Assembly (NCBI RefSeq): GCF_008831285.2
Contig: NC_045144.1
Location: 11,077,672-11,141,671 of the forward strand
Reading direction: 5' to 3'
Source: Nymphaea colorata
Lineage: Eukaryota; Streptophyta; Magnoliopsida; Nymphaeales; Nymphaeaceae
Length of the DNA stretch: 64,000 nucleotides
The number at the start of each line of letters is the position of its first letter. Position 1 is the stretch's first letter. Position numbers and translations under genes: made by a program. The notes beneath the pieces were generated by a model. The model searched no databases. It saw nothing but the letters and a program-made list of their open reading frames with translations, and had not been told where the DNA came from. Positions 13,401-26,287 of the stretch are shown here, piece after piece.

Positions 13401-14089
13401 TAAGCATACTTGTTTTGAACCTTGGATTGATTACCCCTAGTGCACTATGAAGAGTCAATCTCGAACTAACATGATAAGACTAGTCTCATTTCAATCGGTA
13501 TGGAGGCAATTCTATATTTTTTATCAAGGTTGCAAGCATGACTTTTGTTCAAAAAAATTTTCACATAAACACATTCCCCTTTTCACTAGTAGCAGAATAG
13601 TGAACTTGGTCTTTGGAATCTTCTAATGTCTGATGTTGGCATATAACATTACCAGACTCAGGGTTTATCAACCATTCAACTCGTATTGGTATGATTATTG
13701 CCTTATATACTATCTCGCTAATTTTTTGATGGATTCATAGACAAAGTTTTCAGTTTTTCTGTAAGTTGAACTAGACTACCTCCTGCTCTCAATAGACAAT
13801 GACCTATTATATGGTGTTATGGGAATATTTTTTATTTTCCATTTTTCTTGTTGTTGATGCTACTATTTTCCAAAATTGTAAGATTAATTAACTGTAGTCC
13901 CAAAAGCTTTATCTATTCAGTGGAGAAGGATTTACAAAGAGTAGAGAATAACCAAGCTTATCATGCCATCCATTCCTCTTAAATTTAGAGCGTGATGGTC
14001 AATCATACTTACAACTCAGCAATTTCAAATACATAATCATAAGAAATATTGATAATGTTTTTTGGCATGTCTTCAGCCTTGACCACATC
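13401..14089. other. 3' flank of the LAZY-family gene
   Basis: This is AT-rich DNA downstream of the stop codon at 14090-14092 of the reverse-strand gene. It should hold the 3' untranslated region and polyadenylation site. No other gene is seen. Confidence 0.4.
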
Positions 14090-17000
14090 CTACATCTCCA
14101 AGACAATAACTGCAAGAGGAAAAGATCCTTGAATTAATAAAAATATTTCTAGCTATCATATACTATTTCAGTAACTTTTATCACCTATACACCACTCACA
14201 CATTAAGCAGAGAACATAGCTTGACTATTCTAGGCTTTTGATGGAGTATTTGGAAACTTTGACTTCTGCAGCTTAACCTAAGACAAATGTGGAACGGAAT
14301 GGGTGCTTTCATTGGCTTAGCTCAGGTATACCCATCTTTAATTTGAAGGGCATTCATTTAGAGTCTATGTGGGATGTATCTTATCTCATGCATCTGGGTT
14401 CATTGGGTTGATGCTATTAGATTCTATGCAGGATGCATGTTCCTTATCTGTCAAACTCATGCACCTCGGTTCATTGGGTTGGTGAGGCCAAACTGGTATG
14501 AAGTTCAAGCCAGTTTGCTATAGCTTTTTCAAGCCTCATGGTGCAGCGAACTTAGTTTGTTATGATTTCATGAGCCAGAGTTTAGTAAGAGAGTACAAAG
14601 ACTTACATTCAGAATCAGTCTTAACCCATTTACATCTGTCACTTTCCCATGCTCTTGATTCCTCTTCTGCATCCATTTTTTCAGTTGATTTGCTCAGGAT
14701 GAGCTTCTTGCCTGAGTTAGAATGCTGGGGATATATCTTATGGTGAAGGATCGCTTTCATCAACTGCAAACACAAAATTAAACAACTATGAGTTCACAAG
14801 TCCACTTTCTGCTCAATCTACCTGATCTAACTCAGCTAGGATGCACAATATGAACTTTGTCAACTTGAAGATGGGCAGCTCAATGCAACTATGCAAGGGG
14901 CTTCAATTATGTTCTCCTTCATCACCTAGATGCAGACATTTCTCTGCCGCGGGTAGCAATCTGAATTCAAAAATTTATCCCAGCTAACTGGGGTTTCATT
15001 ATCAATTTGAGTGATTGAAGCATACACTTACAGACTTGGTCAAATCAGTCATTTTTTAGTTCATTAGAGCTTACGTCTGGGTGGATCAATGATTCATCTA
15101 TATCAGTTTAGGTTTTCTTATATTCATGTGCTTGTCTGCTGAGATTTGTTCTGACCTGCAACTTGTGTGTACTATTCCTTGTTGATACATGCAAAACCAA
15201 AAATGTGTGACTAGTAGATAAAAACCATTGAATCAAGTAAGCTTTTGCTTTAAACGAATCAAAAAATACTAATGATATACAGACTGTGGCAGTGTGCTTA
15301 CCTTCTCCATTCTTGATTGTACCAACTGTGGCTCTCTTATGCTCGGTGCCAGTGTGAACCCACCTTCGCACACAAACATCTTCTTCAGTAGGAGCGAGAT
15401 TGATATTTGCCTGATTCCAGCGCGCGCAGCATCAGCACGGCAAACATCCTTCACCTTTGTTGGAACAACGTAATAATTGTCCGGATCTTCATTTTCACCG
15501 CTTGAGTCGCATGCATGCCGCAGACTGCTGACCCGGTCGACGTCCAGGCTAGATGGGCAGTTCAAAAATTTGTTCAAGGGACAGTCATTCTTGCGTGCGC
15601 TCCCTCCCTTTGACGGTGGGTCCTGCTGCTCGCCGGCGCCGGCACGCCGGCAGGAGTGCTTAAGTGCTAAGTACTTTGTCAGCTCCTGTTTCAGCTTCCC
15701 AATCTCTTCCGTGGTAAACTCCGTCAACTCTGGAATAAGGCCAGATGATGAATTCTGATCATGTGCTTCACTGTCTTCTCCCACTTTCTCATCGATCTCA
15801 GTATTGCCGAAGGTTCCTATTGTCAGCAGCCCCTGCTGCCAGCCGCCCGAGCCAATACGCTTGGAGGAATTCGCTTCAATGATCGCATCGCCTTTGCGAG
15901 GATTAATATGATTGGCATTGCCTGCAGGTTAATGCAACAAATCATTGGCAACATCTGGTGCAAAGTAGATTTTCTTCCTTCAAATTTGTTCTTGGATTAG
16001 CCTATGATTTTATGTCAAAGTCAATCTGAACAAGCTCCTCTTAAGAAGCTGGTAGGCAACTGCATTGATGAAATGTTGTGACGCAATGTTCTATTCGTGA
16101 ATCTGCTTTAATCTTTTTAAAACTGTTTCCATTGTCAAACGCCCGATTTTTCATAAGAATTTCGTGGCGTGCCTTCTTTTCAAGAGTTGATGTGAGTTAG
16201 CCATATTCCCCGATTTGGGTGTGCCCTTGTGAGCCCCAAGTTCTTTTTTTTTTAAGTCATTTAATTTGAGGTAAGGCTTCTTTACAATTTCATTTTACAA
16301 ATCGTATTTTAGATAAATAAAATGTCCTTTTCAACCACGAAATTTTGATTGCTACCACGGTTTTTAATGTCCTGATCTTCCTTCTAGCTAACATCTTGAA
16401 AGGTTTTAAGAAGATTTAAATGATGTACGAAAATTGTGTCCATCATATCATTTTATTTTCATAGTTTCATGATTTAATTGGATGATTTTAAGGTAAAGGA
16501 GGTAAGACAAAAACTAATTGGGATACGCTATTCAAACATTCATATGAAAAAACTGAAAAGTGTTCTCCGCACACATATATATGTGTGTGTGTGTTGCATA
16601 TATATGTATGTATATCTGTATGTGTATGTTGCATTTTTTAAAAATAATTGTATAGATTGTTCTTCATGGTGTGTGTGTGCGTGTGTATGTTGCATCTTTT
16701 AAAAAATAAATGTATAAATGTGTTCTTCATGCCTAAAACTATGAAAGTATACGTAAAGTTCATATTTTTTGCACATACCCTCATGAGTTTCATAAAAAGG
16801 TTCCAACCATTGATTATTAAACTTTTATAACAACTTAGATGCAACATAAAAAATGATGTTTTTGTGTCGATTTATACTGTTTTGCTTATGAAGATTACGA
16901 CAATATGGTCGATACTTGATACTGCAAAAAATTGAGTAAAATATGTAGGGACAATTGAGATTCTAATACTTTTTAATTGGATGCAACCACAGAGAATGAA

Positions 17001-18587
17001 CTCAATTCGTCCATAACTGTTAAAAAAAAAATTATGATGACCCCACCTTGCAGATTGGTTTATAATAACAACAAATGTTTTTTGTAGAATTCCCAGACAA
17101 AAGCTGCTGGGAGCGATGCCTCCCGGTTTTTTGTAGAATTCAACAACAGACTTAAGACTGTTGATCAGAAATATTTTTGTAATTTGTAAATCTAATCAAT
17201 ACATATGGGCAGTTTAAATTTTCTTCATTCGAATATTTTTGTGTTGGACATCTTGACTTTATTTATATGGTTGTATTCATTAAAAATAAGTTACAAGCCA
17301 CAAGTCGTGAAAAAAACTGACACCTTTCTGGGGATGGCGGTCTTTTACCCCCGGCCTCGATTCGGCCACTCCACTCCCTAATTAGTCTTTCATTTTATTT
17401 TTCTCCCTCTGGGAATTTGTGCCGCCATCATCAAAAGCAGGCACGCCGGCTAACAATATGTATTCAGATACAAGTCACGGTTCTTGAACCCCACACACCT
17501 TGGGACATTGAACATTACTTTAAGAAAGCTAAAAAGAACTCTCTTTACTTGACATTTCACAAGATATGTTGTTATTTCATGGCTTAAACTGACTGTAATG
17601 CATGTGAAGATAAACACTTTTCTATGTAGAGCTCAAATATTAATTAGAACAACTGCTTAAGATGCCGCCAATCACTAAAGGAAGGCATCTTCCCAACATC
17701 ATTAGCATGAAGAATAAAAGGAGAGGAAAGCCAAAAATTTTGGACTCACAAGAATTTGACGCCGTCGGTTTCTTTGTGAGCTTTTGTTGCATCCAATTTA
17801 AGATCTGGAAAGTTCAAGAGCGGAAAAGGAAGAAAGCAGATAGCATCAACATCCCTCTCCCAAGATAAAATCAAGTGCAGCAGCATCAACGAAAAGTAGA
17901 CAATAAGACGGCTTTGCCAGCAACAAGAAACAGAGTATCTTGCCGATTAATATTGAAATCTTTTGCCACTTCAGAAGCTTAATCTTTAAGGTATGTTCAA
18001 TGGAGATATTATCCCCAGGAACATGCTAAATAAATAATTCAAAATATACATTTGTACAGCCAGATGACAGCGGCGGAGCTAGATCTTTAAAAAAATTGAA
18101 ATACAGGATATTCTTTTGCAAGATTTCTTTAGCATTATAAAAAATATAGACGGCCTCCCCTTAGAATTTTGAAAAGAAGAATTATTATAGGCTTTCGCTC
18201 CGCCGTTGCAATACACTTTTGAAAAATTGTGTCGCTTCTTTTCGGTAGTACACTTTCTTCTTAGCCTTGCTTGCTGAGGTCTCATGTCTCTTCTTTTTGC
18301 TTTTTCTCTCTCTTAATGTAGATATATACGTATATGATCATTATTTTCAATTCTAAAGATAAATGAACACATAAGGAGGACAACCATGCAGTAATAATTA
18401 AACAAAACAGCAAAACGAGATATTGAGGAAGAACGAAATGGCGGCTTCTGTCTTCCTGTCAAGTGACGTAAAGCAAAGCTGGACACGACTCATCTAAAGG
18501 GTGAAGATTAGAAAACCATTCCTGGAGAAATGAGGGGATGGTCTTTCCTTACAGAGTTCAAAAGGAAGTTGCAGTGCCTACCCTCAT
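14090..18587 (-). CDS. LAZY: LAZY/DRO1-type gravitropism protein (IGT family), five exons
   Basis: LAZY proteins act in gravity signalling: they relay statolith sedimentation to polar auxin transport and set root and shoot angle. Exons on the reverse strand: E1 18587-18582 (ATGAGG, tentative), E2 17804-17750, E3 15921-15302, E4 14763-14607, E5 14109-14090. Junction phases agree: TTCCAG|ATC, TCTT|GTGAGT, CTGCAG|GC, GAGAAG|GTAAGC, TTTGCAG|TTG, GAAT|GTAAGT and TTGCAG|TT. The product is 285 residues. It shows the N-terminal LNWMQQKL, the IGT motif GWQQGLLTIGTFGN at 47-60, IPELTEFTTEEIGKL near 83-97, LNKFLNCPSSL near 136-146, LLKKMFVC at 198-205, KAILHHKIYPQ near 230, and the C-terminal KWVKTDSEFIVLEM. 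That C-terminal block binds RLD proteins and is absent from TAC1, so this is LAZY rather than TAC1. The 20-nt last exon and tiny first exon match the known five-exon IGT structure. No lesion is seen. Exon 1 is the weak point; a different 6-nt exon further upstream is possible. Confidence 0.88.
14110..14606 (-). repeat. Intron 4 with an internal ~60-70 bp direct duplication
   Basis: Positions 14361-14410 and 14420-14481 are imperfect copies. Both run from a CTATG..GGATG phrase to CGGTTCATTGGGTTG or TGGGTTCATTGGGTTG. The rest of the intron has no feature. Confidence 0.6.
16560..16735. repeat. GT/TA-rich minisatellite in intron 2
   Basis: Two ~72 bp copies, each with a GTGTGTGTG run, TATGTTGCAT, an A-rich run and a GTTCTTCATG end, lie in tandem inside the large intron 2 (15922-17749) of the LAZY gene. 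Frames read through here are artefacts of the repeat. Confidence 0.7.
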
Positions 18588-18769
18588 TGGAGGCTGACAG
18601 GCTTGCAGCAGCCACTGCAGCGCAGGAAATGCCTTCGACCGCTTGTGATGGCTTAGTTCTGAACTGGAGACATTGAAGAGAACTCGGGCGTTGAGAAATG
18701 AAAGAGGAGAGTTGTAAACCTGTATTCCGTCTATGCGAGTGTCAGAGTGAAAGGTGGAAGACGGAAAGT

Positions 18770-18783
18770 CAAATATATAAGGC
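18770..18783 (-). promoter_or_regulatory. Probable TATA box of the LAZY-family gene
   Basis: The reverse strand reads CCTTATATATTTGAC about 185 bp upstream of the proposed ATG at 18587. The local DNA (18430-18860) is less AT-rich than its surroundings, as expected for a promoter and 5' leader. This supports placing exon 1 near 18.58 kb. Confidence 0.5.
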
Positions 18784-18859
18784 ATGATGATCCAGAATCC
18801 CATGACAAAAGGCTTGTAGCCTGGTACAAATTCCCATGCATACACCCCATACACCCACG

Positions 18860-19302
18860 CTCGCTCTTTTCTTTAGCTTATTTAATTCATTCACGTTTCT
18901 TTACGCCATAAGCTTTCTTTCTCATTTAATTTTACAGTGGCCATCACGTGGATACCATATATGTACATATATAACGCTTCGGTAAGCAATAAAATTAGAT
19001 GCTTTAATTTTGATGTTTAAACTGTTTTTATTGCAGTCTAACCTTACTGATATGATCTTAAAAATATGTTTATGAAAAAATGGTCGTTTGTTGAACTTTA
19101 ATAGTGTTTGCAAAATATGAGAAAATGAATGGTAGCATCAACATTTTGATAATAAAAAAAATCTACATTTTCATAAAAACAACTTAAATCAGATCATGTT
19201 ATATAGTAAAATAGTTTTCATAAATATATTAAGATGTTTATATTTTATTTATTGAATTTTTTAGCAAAAAATTAAACGGTAGGATTTTCATTCCTGACCT
19301 AA

Positions 19303-19340
<38 letters not shown>

Positions 19341-20300
19341 TGTGTCGCATGTTGCTCAATGGTTAAAACTAAGTTGCTCATTAAATTGATATTAGTCACG
19401 GCTTAGGATGGCAACGGTTTTAACAATGATTTTTTTTTTAAGCCATGTAGCAATTATCTGGCACAGGGTAGGATTGACTATATATATATATATATATACA
19501 TATAACCACTTGGGTAAGGGATAAAAAGCAGACCTCTTAAATTTATACTAAAAGTATTTTAAATCAAATATGAACCTACTAATGTGTTTACAAACACTAA
19601 TTTAACATGAATCATGCTTTAGTTCAAGTCATGTTTGTAAAAAAAAAAATGATCTTTATGCTAACAAAATTTTGATATTATAAGAGCCGTTCATTTTTTT
19701 ACTATTAAAAAAAACATTATTGAAATAAGAAAACCAAGTTAATATATGTTTCTCAGCAAATCACTCTTCAAATCATATTTACAAGGTCATAATTCAGAAA
19801 AAATATTTTAATAATTAATTTTAATAGGTCTGTTTTTTGTCTCTTACCAAGTGGTCCAGTTTTTACCAGCTTTCCTCTCTCTCTCTCTCTCTCTCTCTCT
19901 TTGTGTGTGTGTGTGTGTATCCAACTTAATGGGAATCATGTCAGCTATCGATTTTAAGCATTTAAGATGACATAAATTAAGTTGAAAATGTGAAAGCCCA
20001 GTTCCTTTTCATGAGACTAAAATACCCCTTCAAAGTTGGAAAGTATTCTCGCTTAAGGAAACTGATTTGTTTCTTTATTCTCTTTTGAGGGGCAATTGGT
20101 CTCTTAAGAAACAGTTTAGCCTCTATGTCCAACTGTATTTTTATTTTCTATTCTGTCTACAATCGATACACCAAATGATTCCCGTTAAGTCTACTGTACA
20201 TATAAATGAAATAATGTGTTCTATAGAGATTAAAAAAAAAAGGTTGAACCAATTTTATGTTGAGCAATGTTACTAAATACGGTCACCATGATTCATTTTT
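18860..20300. other. AT-rich upstream spacer with microsatellites
   Basis: No gene is recognised. Simple repeats: (TA)n at 19304-19338 and 19479-19498, and (CT)n followed by (GT)n at 19875-19919. Confidence 0.6.
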
Positions 20301-22560
20301 AAATGGAAACACTTTAAGGTGTGAGAGCGAGATGAATGGTCCTAACGAAAGCACTTGGCCCTGGCTAAGTATTAATTAGTTGTTATTTCGATCGATATTG
20401 TTATTTCAATATCAGTTTTTCTAGTTTTCAATGTTTATTTGTAAATGTTCTTATTATGTAACAATGAAAGATAAGGTTTATTATATGTTGATTGAACAAT
20501 TGTACTACACATAGAATATTTGTTAGAACCGGTCGATTTGACAAACGATGTTCTTTTTCTTCTCCTTTTTTGATCGACTGCATTAATAGGACAGGTTGAT
20601 TGGGACATGACCTCATGTCTATTTAAGTTTTTTTCAATATGATATTGTCAATGGGGACATACTTTCATTTCAAATACAACTTTATTATAGTTTACATGTG
20701 TATATGTGTGTGTGAGGAAGATATTAACATGAGTTTAATTTATTTCTCATATCGATGTTTACTTGTATATTTATTATTTAGTTATTCATTTTCAATATTT
20801 TTATAGATATTATATATGCATAATTTTTATCCTAAAGCTTGTTTCAATGCATACATGTTGCCCCATGATAGGCTTAGAGTCTCCCTTTGCCTCGTCACGT
20901 TTAATGGCATTGCTTTTAACCTTAATTTTTTTTAGTCATTTCATGTCATTGTTGTAAAAAAGGAAAAGAAAAATGTGAAAAGATGTATGATCAAAAAAGG
21001 TATGAGACTCACACACACACACACACAATGACTTTTTCGAATCTGATGTCCAAGGTGTTGTTTCTAGTGATTTGAAATTGTCTTCAATGAAATCAGTTAA
21101 TGTGCTCGATATATCCAAAATTATAGGTTAAAATTTTCAAAAATTCATTATTCAGTTGTCGCAAACTTGTGAGATTATAAGCCTAATGTGCATATTAAAA
21201 TCCCACTTTTTGTTATTGCCTGGTACTAACAATTTGAGTTTGTTCGTATGGTTAGGTTCATCAATGAATCTGGAGGTGGATGGTGAAGCCATAAGATTTT
21301 AAGAAGAGGGAAACAATACATGGAAAATATAAAACTTTGTTAAATTTCTTCATAAAAGGATTGAGATGCATACTTTTTGAATGCAAAACTATGATATTAT
21401 ATATATAAATATATATATAACTCTTATGAAACTGCTCAAAAAAATGTTTTTTTTTTTCGAAACATGAAAAAGTTCTTACAAATTGGACATTCTATATTCC
21501 AACCATGTATTATATTTTGCTTTGCAATCCCTTTACCTGTTTGAAATTTGTCCTACACGTTGTTGCTTGAGTTAGCTAACATCAAGCTTGGCATGCATTT
21601 ATAGTTTTTATGGCATGTTAGCCATTTGTTTGAAACTCATAGTTCCTACATTCTCCATACCATGATTTAAGGTGACATGGGGAAAATGTTTTTGTGGTTG
21701 TTTCTTTTCAAATTTGATTGTGTTTTTCATTAATACTTTTTGTGATAAGTACTCCTCACAGAGTTAGAGAATCTAATTCTAAACTGCCATCTATTTCAAG
21801 GAACTTAAATGTGTGCCATGGATAAAACCATTAAAAACAAAGAAATATGAGAAAAAAATTATTGAAAAACAAGAAGATATACTTAACCAACTATATGACA
21901 TTGCTTCATCTTCACAGAAAAAAAAAAGACATTCAAAAAATTAGCCAATTCCAAAGAAAATCTTGGGAGAGAATTTGTAGCTGTGGATGGTTTAAAGACG
22001 TCAAGAAAAAAGAAATCAAATGCAGTAGTGAAAGAGAATAATTTCAAAGGGGTTAAAGACCACAAAAGATGGTTTCTTGTATTTTTTATGTTATCTCATA
22101 TGTTCACTTTATGTAGGTTTATTTTTTTTTACATTTGTTAAGTTGTATTTTTGTCTTATTATGTAGGTTGCTCGCAACTCCACCATGAGCAAAAGAGAAT
22201 GAACTAATAGTTGTTACAATAAGAATGATATTAGTGGAGGTGGTTTAAATGTAAAAAAAAAAAGAAGTTAGAACACACTTAATGCAAAAAAAAAAAAAAT
22301 CATGCTACACAAAAAGAAACCAACTGTTGTGATTTACAATGAAGGCACTATTGATACCTGTTGTTTGGTCATTTTGCATTAAAGAAGCATTGACATTATG
22401 AGAGACTTGTGCATGAATCCAATTTTGAATGGTATTCAAATAAAGAAGACACCACTTACAACAAGAATTTCCTCATGAAGCAGCACCACTAATCATGGTA
22501 ACTTGCACCTATAGCATTATTGATACATGTGAATGACAACATTATGTTTACAAAACACCA

Positions 22561-22615
<55 letters not shown>

Positions 22616-25029
22616 TCCTAATTCATGCCTTCAACATAAAAGACCTTTAAAAAAAAATCCATGATTGCCCCAAAGCTCAGAGTGCATATCGAGGGGTTTG
22701 GGGGGAGGGGGAGGCATCACCTGAAGATGGCTTCTTTTCTTTTGAAGTTTTAACCCTTTTTAAATTACTCTCTTCTAAACTGTAATGGTTTAAAGACCTC
22801 AACAAAAAAAAAGAGCCAAATGTAGTAGTATGTAAAGGATAAACAAATGCATGTAGGAACAAAATTGGTTGTTTGACCAATATAAGTGTTGTAGTTTTCA
22901 AGAATAACGTATGAATTGCAATAAGGTGGAAGAACTATCATAATAATTTAGTAAATAGTTTGATGCTTTAAAAGTCCTTTTAATGACCGAGTAACATTCA
23001 TGCCCAAACAACAAAAAGCAATAAAGAATTTCAAGAATAGGGGTTTGAAAAGCTGCCAAGCTAATATATGCAATATTCAATCTATAGAGAATTAACTCCG
23101 AGCATATTTGAGGAGCTTACAGATAAACTTTTATAGCAGAAATTTTAATTGTTTTCTTGATTATTTCTTGGAAGGAAAGCTGAAGGTTGTAGGTATTAAT
23201 GTAATTTGAAATTGATGATTATGGACAACCTGGCATCCCATTGATTTCATGAGGATGAGTTGGTGTGCTAAGGTTATCACAATTATTGTGTTACTCTCAT
23301 TTTCTTCAATCTATTTAAAGGCAGCATAAATATATCATATGCATAATTCACTGCATTAATAACTATTCGATTCTTATCGATTTTGATGTGCACTTTTCAT
23401 AACTAAAAAAATTGAACCATTTTAATGTCTTTTTATAAAGTGGTTGAACACAATGAGTAGAAATCTGCCAAACATAAATAATAACTCAGCAAGATAAGGC
23501 AATAATGGTAGCAATAGGTAAATTAGTATTTCCTAACACTGTGCAGGGATATTTTGCATGTGACCTATCTGAAGGAAATTTCCTAGAATATTTGTTTTAT
23601 ATATATAATGTAAATTTCAAAGATATGCACAAATGTGTTTATGAATCAATAGGCATATAAGGATTTGGAGATAGATTGAAGAAGCTATTGGAGTTATTCT
23701 TTCAACTAAGCACTATCATTTGGGTCGAAAGTCATATAATGATAAACAACATTAGGCACATGACTATCTAGAGGTATTTATTGCTGGAATTCATACTTCA
23801 TTACATGAAGAGAGCAGTGATAGTACTTTAGAGTAAATAGTTCAAATTTCAAAAATACCAAAGTACATACTTCTTAATCTTTCATTTTGAAATGCTGACA
23901 ATCTTTTCTGCCTAATACCTCATTTTGAAATGTGGATTACTTTTCATACGATTTCTGAATTGGAAAATGAGAAGTGTATTATGTTTACAATTGCATTTCC
24001 ATAAAAAAAATAAAGTAGAAATTAAATTTTAGGTAAGTTATCATATAAATTTACATTATCTGGTGCATGTAAACATTAGAAATGTATTGCATCTTGCCTT
24101 GGGATTCGAGTTCCATAAAGGATACCAAACACTTAGTTCCATGAATGATCTACAATGGCTTGAGATTCTTAATCTAAGGAGTAGAAAGTAAAAACCTAAA
24201 TATGGCACACTTGTGACTAAATCTACTCTTGGCCAATTAAAATAATAAAGAATTATGGTTAGTCATTGTTTAGTCAAATCCTCAAATAAAAAATGTGGCC
24301 AAACTCATTCATCCAGCTCCCAAAATAAAAAACTAGTCTAACTTTGACAAAGTCAATTTCTCATTTCTATTACTTGACAAGTGAATTGATTGAAAGAAAC
24401 ATTAATTTGTTCCAATTATGGCTCAACAATGAATGAACTAATAACAAGAATTTGTTTGTTACTTTAAAAGATCAATAAATTATGATTTTTTTTTATGATG
24501 TGTGATTGACTCAAAAATAACAAAAAAAAGAAGAATAATGGTTTTTTTCATTTACATGATCATATGCAAAACTAAACATATTTTATGTATAGTGGCATAC
24601 ATTTATGATCAAGTGAAATTTGCTCGAATATAACAAAACAAGTCATGTGTTGATCTTCTACATTTCGTTACTAAAATAAGTGAACCGAAGTATTTATACA
24701 CACTATCCCATGTACTTCATGTTCATCATAAAGTTCAGGACACTGCAATTTACTTAGAAATAGTCTATTTCATTATGGAATTGGTAATTGTTAATTTTTC
24801 TATTACACTTTTTGGTAAAATTGACCTCCTGTGTTGGGCATCTTGCTTGAGCATGCTACCAAAGTGCATTTTTTCTCAAACTTTTCATTTTGAGAGCCAA
24901 CTAGCTTTTCTTGTTAGATTTTGAATACCCTAATTGATGTAGCAAAAATGGATGATAACTACAAAAAATAAGATTGAGAAGAAAAGAGATAAAAGGTTAT
25001 TGTTTGAAGTGAATTTAATAGTTTGGTAC
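20301..25029. other. AT-rich intergenic DNA, no gene recognised
   Basis: Stop codons are frequent in all frames. A (TA)n tract spans 22564-22613. A phrase starting TGGTTTAAAGAC is present twice (21986-22042 and 22786-22845), followed by A-rich DNA and GTAGTA, so some old duplicated element may be buried here. Its identity is unknown. Confidence 0.5.
22564..22613. repeat. (TA)n microsatellite
   Basis: About 25 uninterrupted TA units. Confidence 0.95.
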
Positions 25030-25560
25030 TCAAATATTGCAATCCACTTATCACATGCATCAAGAGATTTCATCAACTTGTAATGATAAAGCTGGTAGAT
25101 GTTTTGATTCTTTTATGGGGTTACAACAAATTCATACTTTTGTGCAAACTTCTCAAATCTTCTCGATGATTTGATTTTCTTCAACTTTAGCACCATGACT
25201 TCTTACTGTAATTTCAATAACCCTAGAGAACTTATGTTTCATTGTCTATCATAAACAATGTATGCAAATCTCTTTATATTCTTTGAAGCTTGGTGATATG
25301 AATTTCTTGGTGACTTAGAATTCATTTTTTCAGATATTCTAAGCTTCTTTTGATAAAGTTGCTTTTATGATTAGGAAAAAGATTGCATTGCTTCCTTCAG
25401 CAACATATGTGCTTTCTTTTACTTGTTATCCTTGATTTCTTCTTTTTAGATATCCATGATGCAATGTAGGTTCTTCATAACCATTTTGGATGGTCATTGA
25501 AAGCTCTTGTGAGGAAAATAGTCTTCAGGTCTAGATTCCGACAAACATAGCCTTCACCAT
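25030..25560 (-). pseudogene. Ty1/copia gag relic
   Basis: Reading the reverse strand from an ATG at 25560, broken frames spell pieces typical of plant copia gag (UBN2/DUF4219 type): LFSSQEL, NGYEEP, ATLSKEA, FSRVIEI, ENQIIEKI and ESKHLPALSLQVDEIS, in the right order. Several stops and frameshifts interrupt it and no zinc knuckle was found downstream. It lies directly downstream of the primer binding site at 25637-25648, as expected for a copia 5' end. The remaining pol gene is not recognisable to the left. Confidence 0.7.
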
Positions 25561-25636
25561 TAAAAATTGGCACTTGAAGTTAAAAGAGATTTTATTTGCA
25601 TTCACTGCCGTACTTTTAGTGAAAATGTAGTCTTTC

Positions 25637-25648
25637 ACTCTGATACCA
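25637..25648 (-). other. Copia primer binding site (initiator tRNA-Met type)
   Basis: The reverse strand reads TGGTATCAGAGT, complementary to the 3' end of plant initiator tRNA-Met. It follows an LTR end ..TAACA with a 2-nt spacer. Confidence 0.75.
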
Positions 25649-25650
25649 AT

Positions 25651-25930
25651 TGTTAAATTTGAATATATTAATGCATGCAATAGAAAAATGGGAATAGGCC
25701 CACAAAAATGAAATCGAGAAGAGAGACAAGTAAGTCTTTCTCACCAAAGAGGCATAAAATCACAAACTTTCATCAAAGAAGGTGTTTCTTTAAAGCACTT
25801 TTTCTACATGTCCCTTCATTTTTGGGTCTGAAGTTTGGATATCAAATCTGGAACTAATTGCAAATTGTAATTACTTTGTCGGTGGAAAAAAAAGTAAAGC
25901 TTACCTAGTCGCCAAAATCCTTGCTAAATT
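25651..25930 (-). repeat. Probable copia 5' LTR (end at 25651, start unclear)
   Basis: The reverse-strand LTR end CA at 25651-25652 abuts the primer binding site. The other end could not be fixed because no second LTR was found; the limit given is a guess. Confidence 0.4.
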
Positions 25931-26287
25931 ATTGGCTTCAAGTGTCAAGCACTAAGGCCCATGCATGCCCACCAGCCAGTTCCAGTTTTTGTTTTACCAC
26001 ATGATTGGGTCGTCCTAGGCCGTTGTGCGTTCATTTCCTTTCAATTCTTATTCTGTCTTGTTCCATTCTCAAAAGGCCTTACTTTCTATTACTTCCACAA
26101 CATACCATTTCTAGTACTTCAAATTTATATCATGCCTTGCTCCAATTCAACGTAGATAGCCAGACTTTCACCATGATTTAGCCGGCTGATAGTTTTCTAA
26201 GATACCACCCAACAAACAAAAAGAATCTGGATGTTTATCAAGATGTTCAAGGAGGCAGCAGGCCTCACACATGGTTAATGAGTTTTA

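Noticed and set aside
15477-15758. 93-codon + strand frame
   Set aside because: It is antisense to exon 3 of the LAZY-family gene, whose motifs are clear on the reverse strand.
15269-15784. Gene model starting at 15784 with a 171-residue product
   Set aside because: The codon there is GTG (Val) inside exon 3; the frame continues upstream through the IGT motif, and downstream reads past a splice donor.
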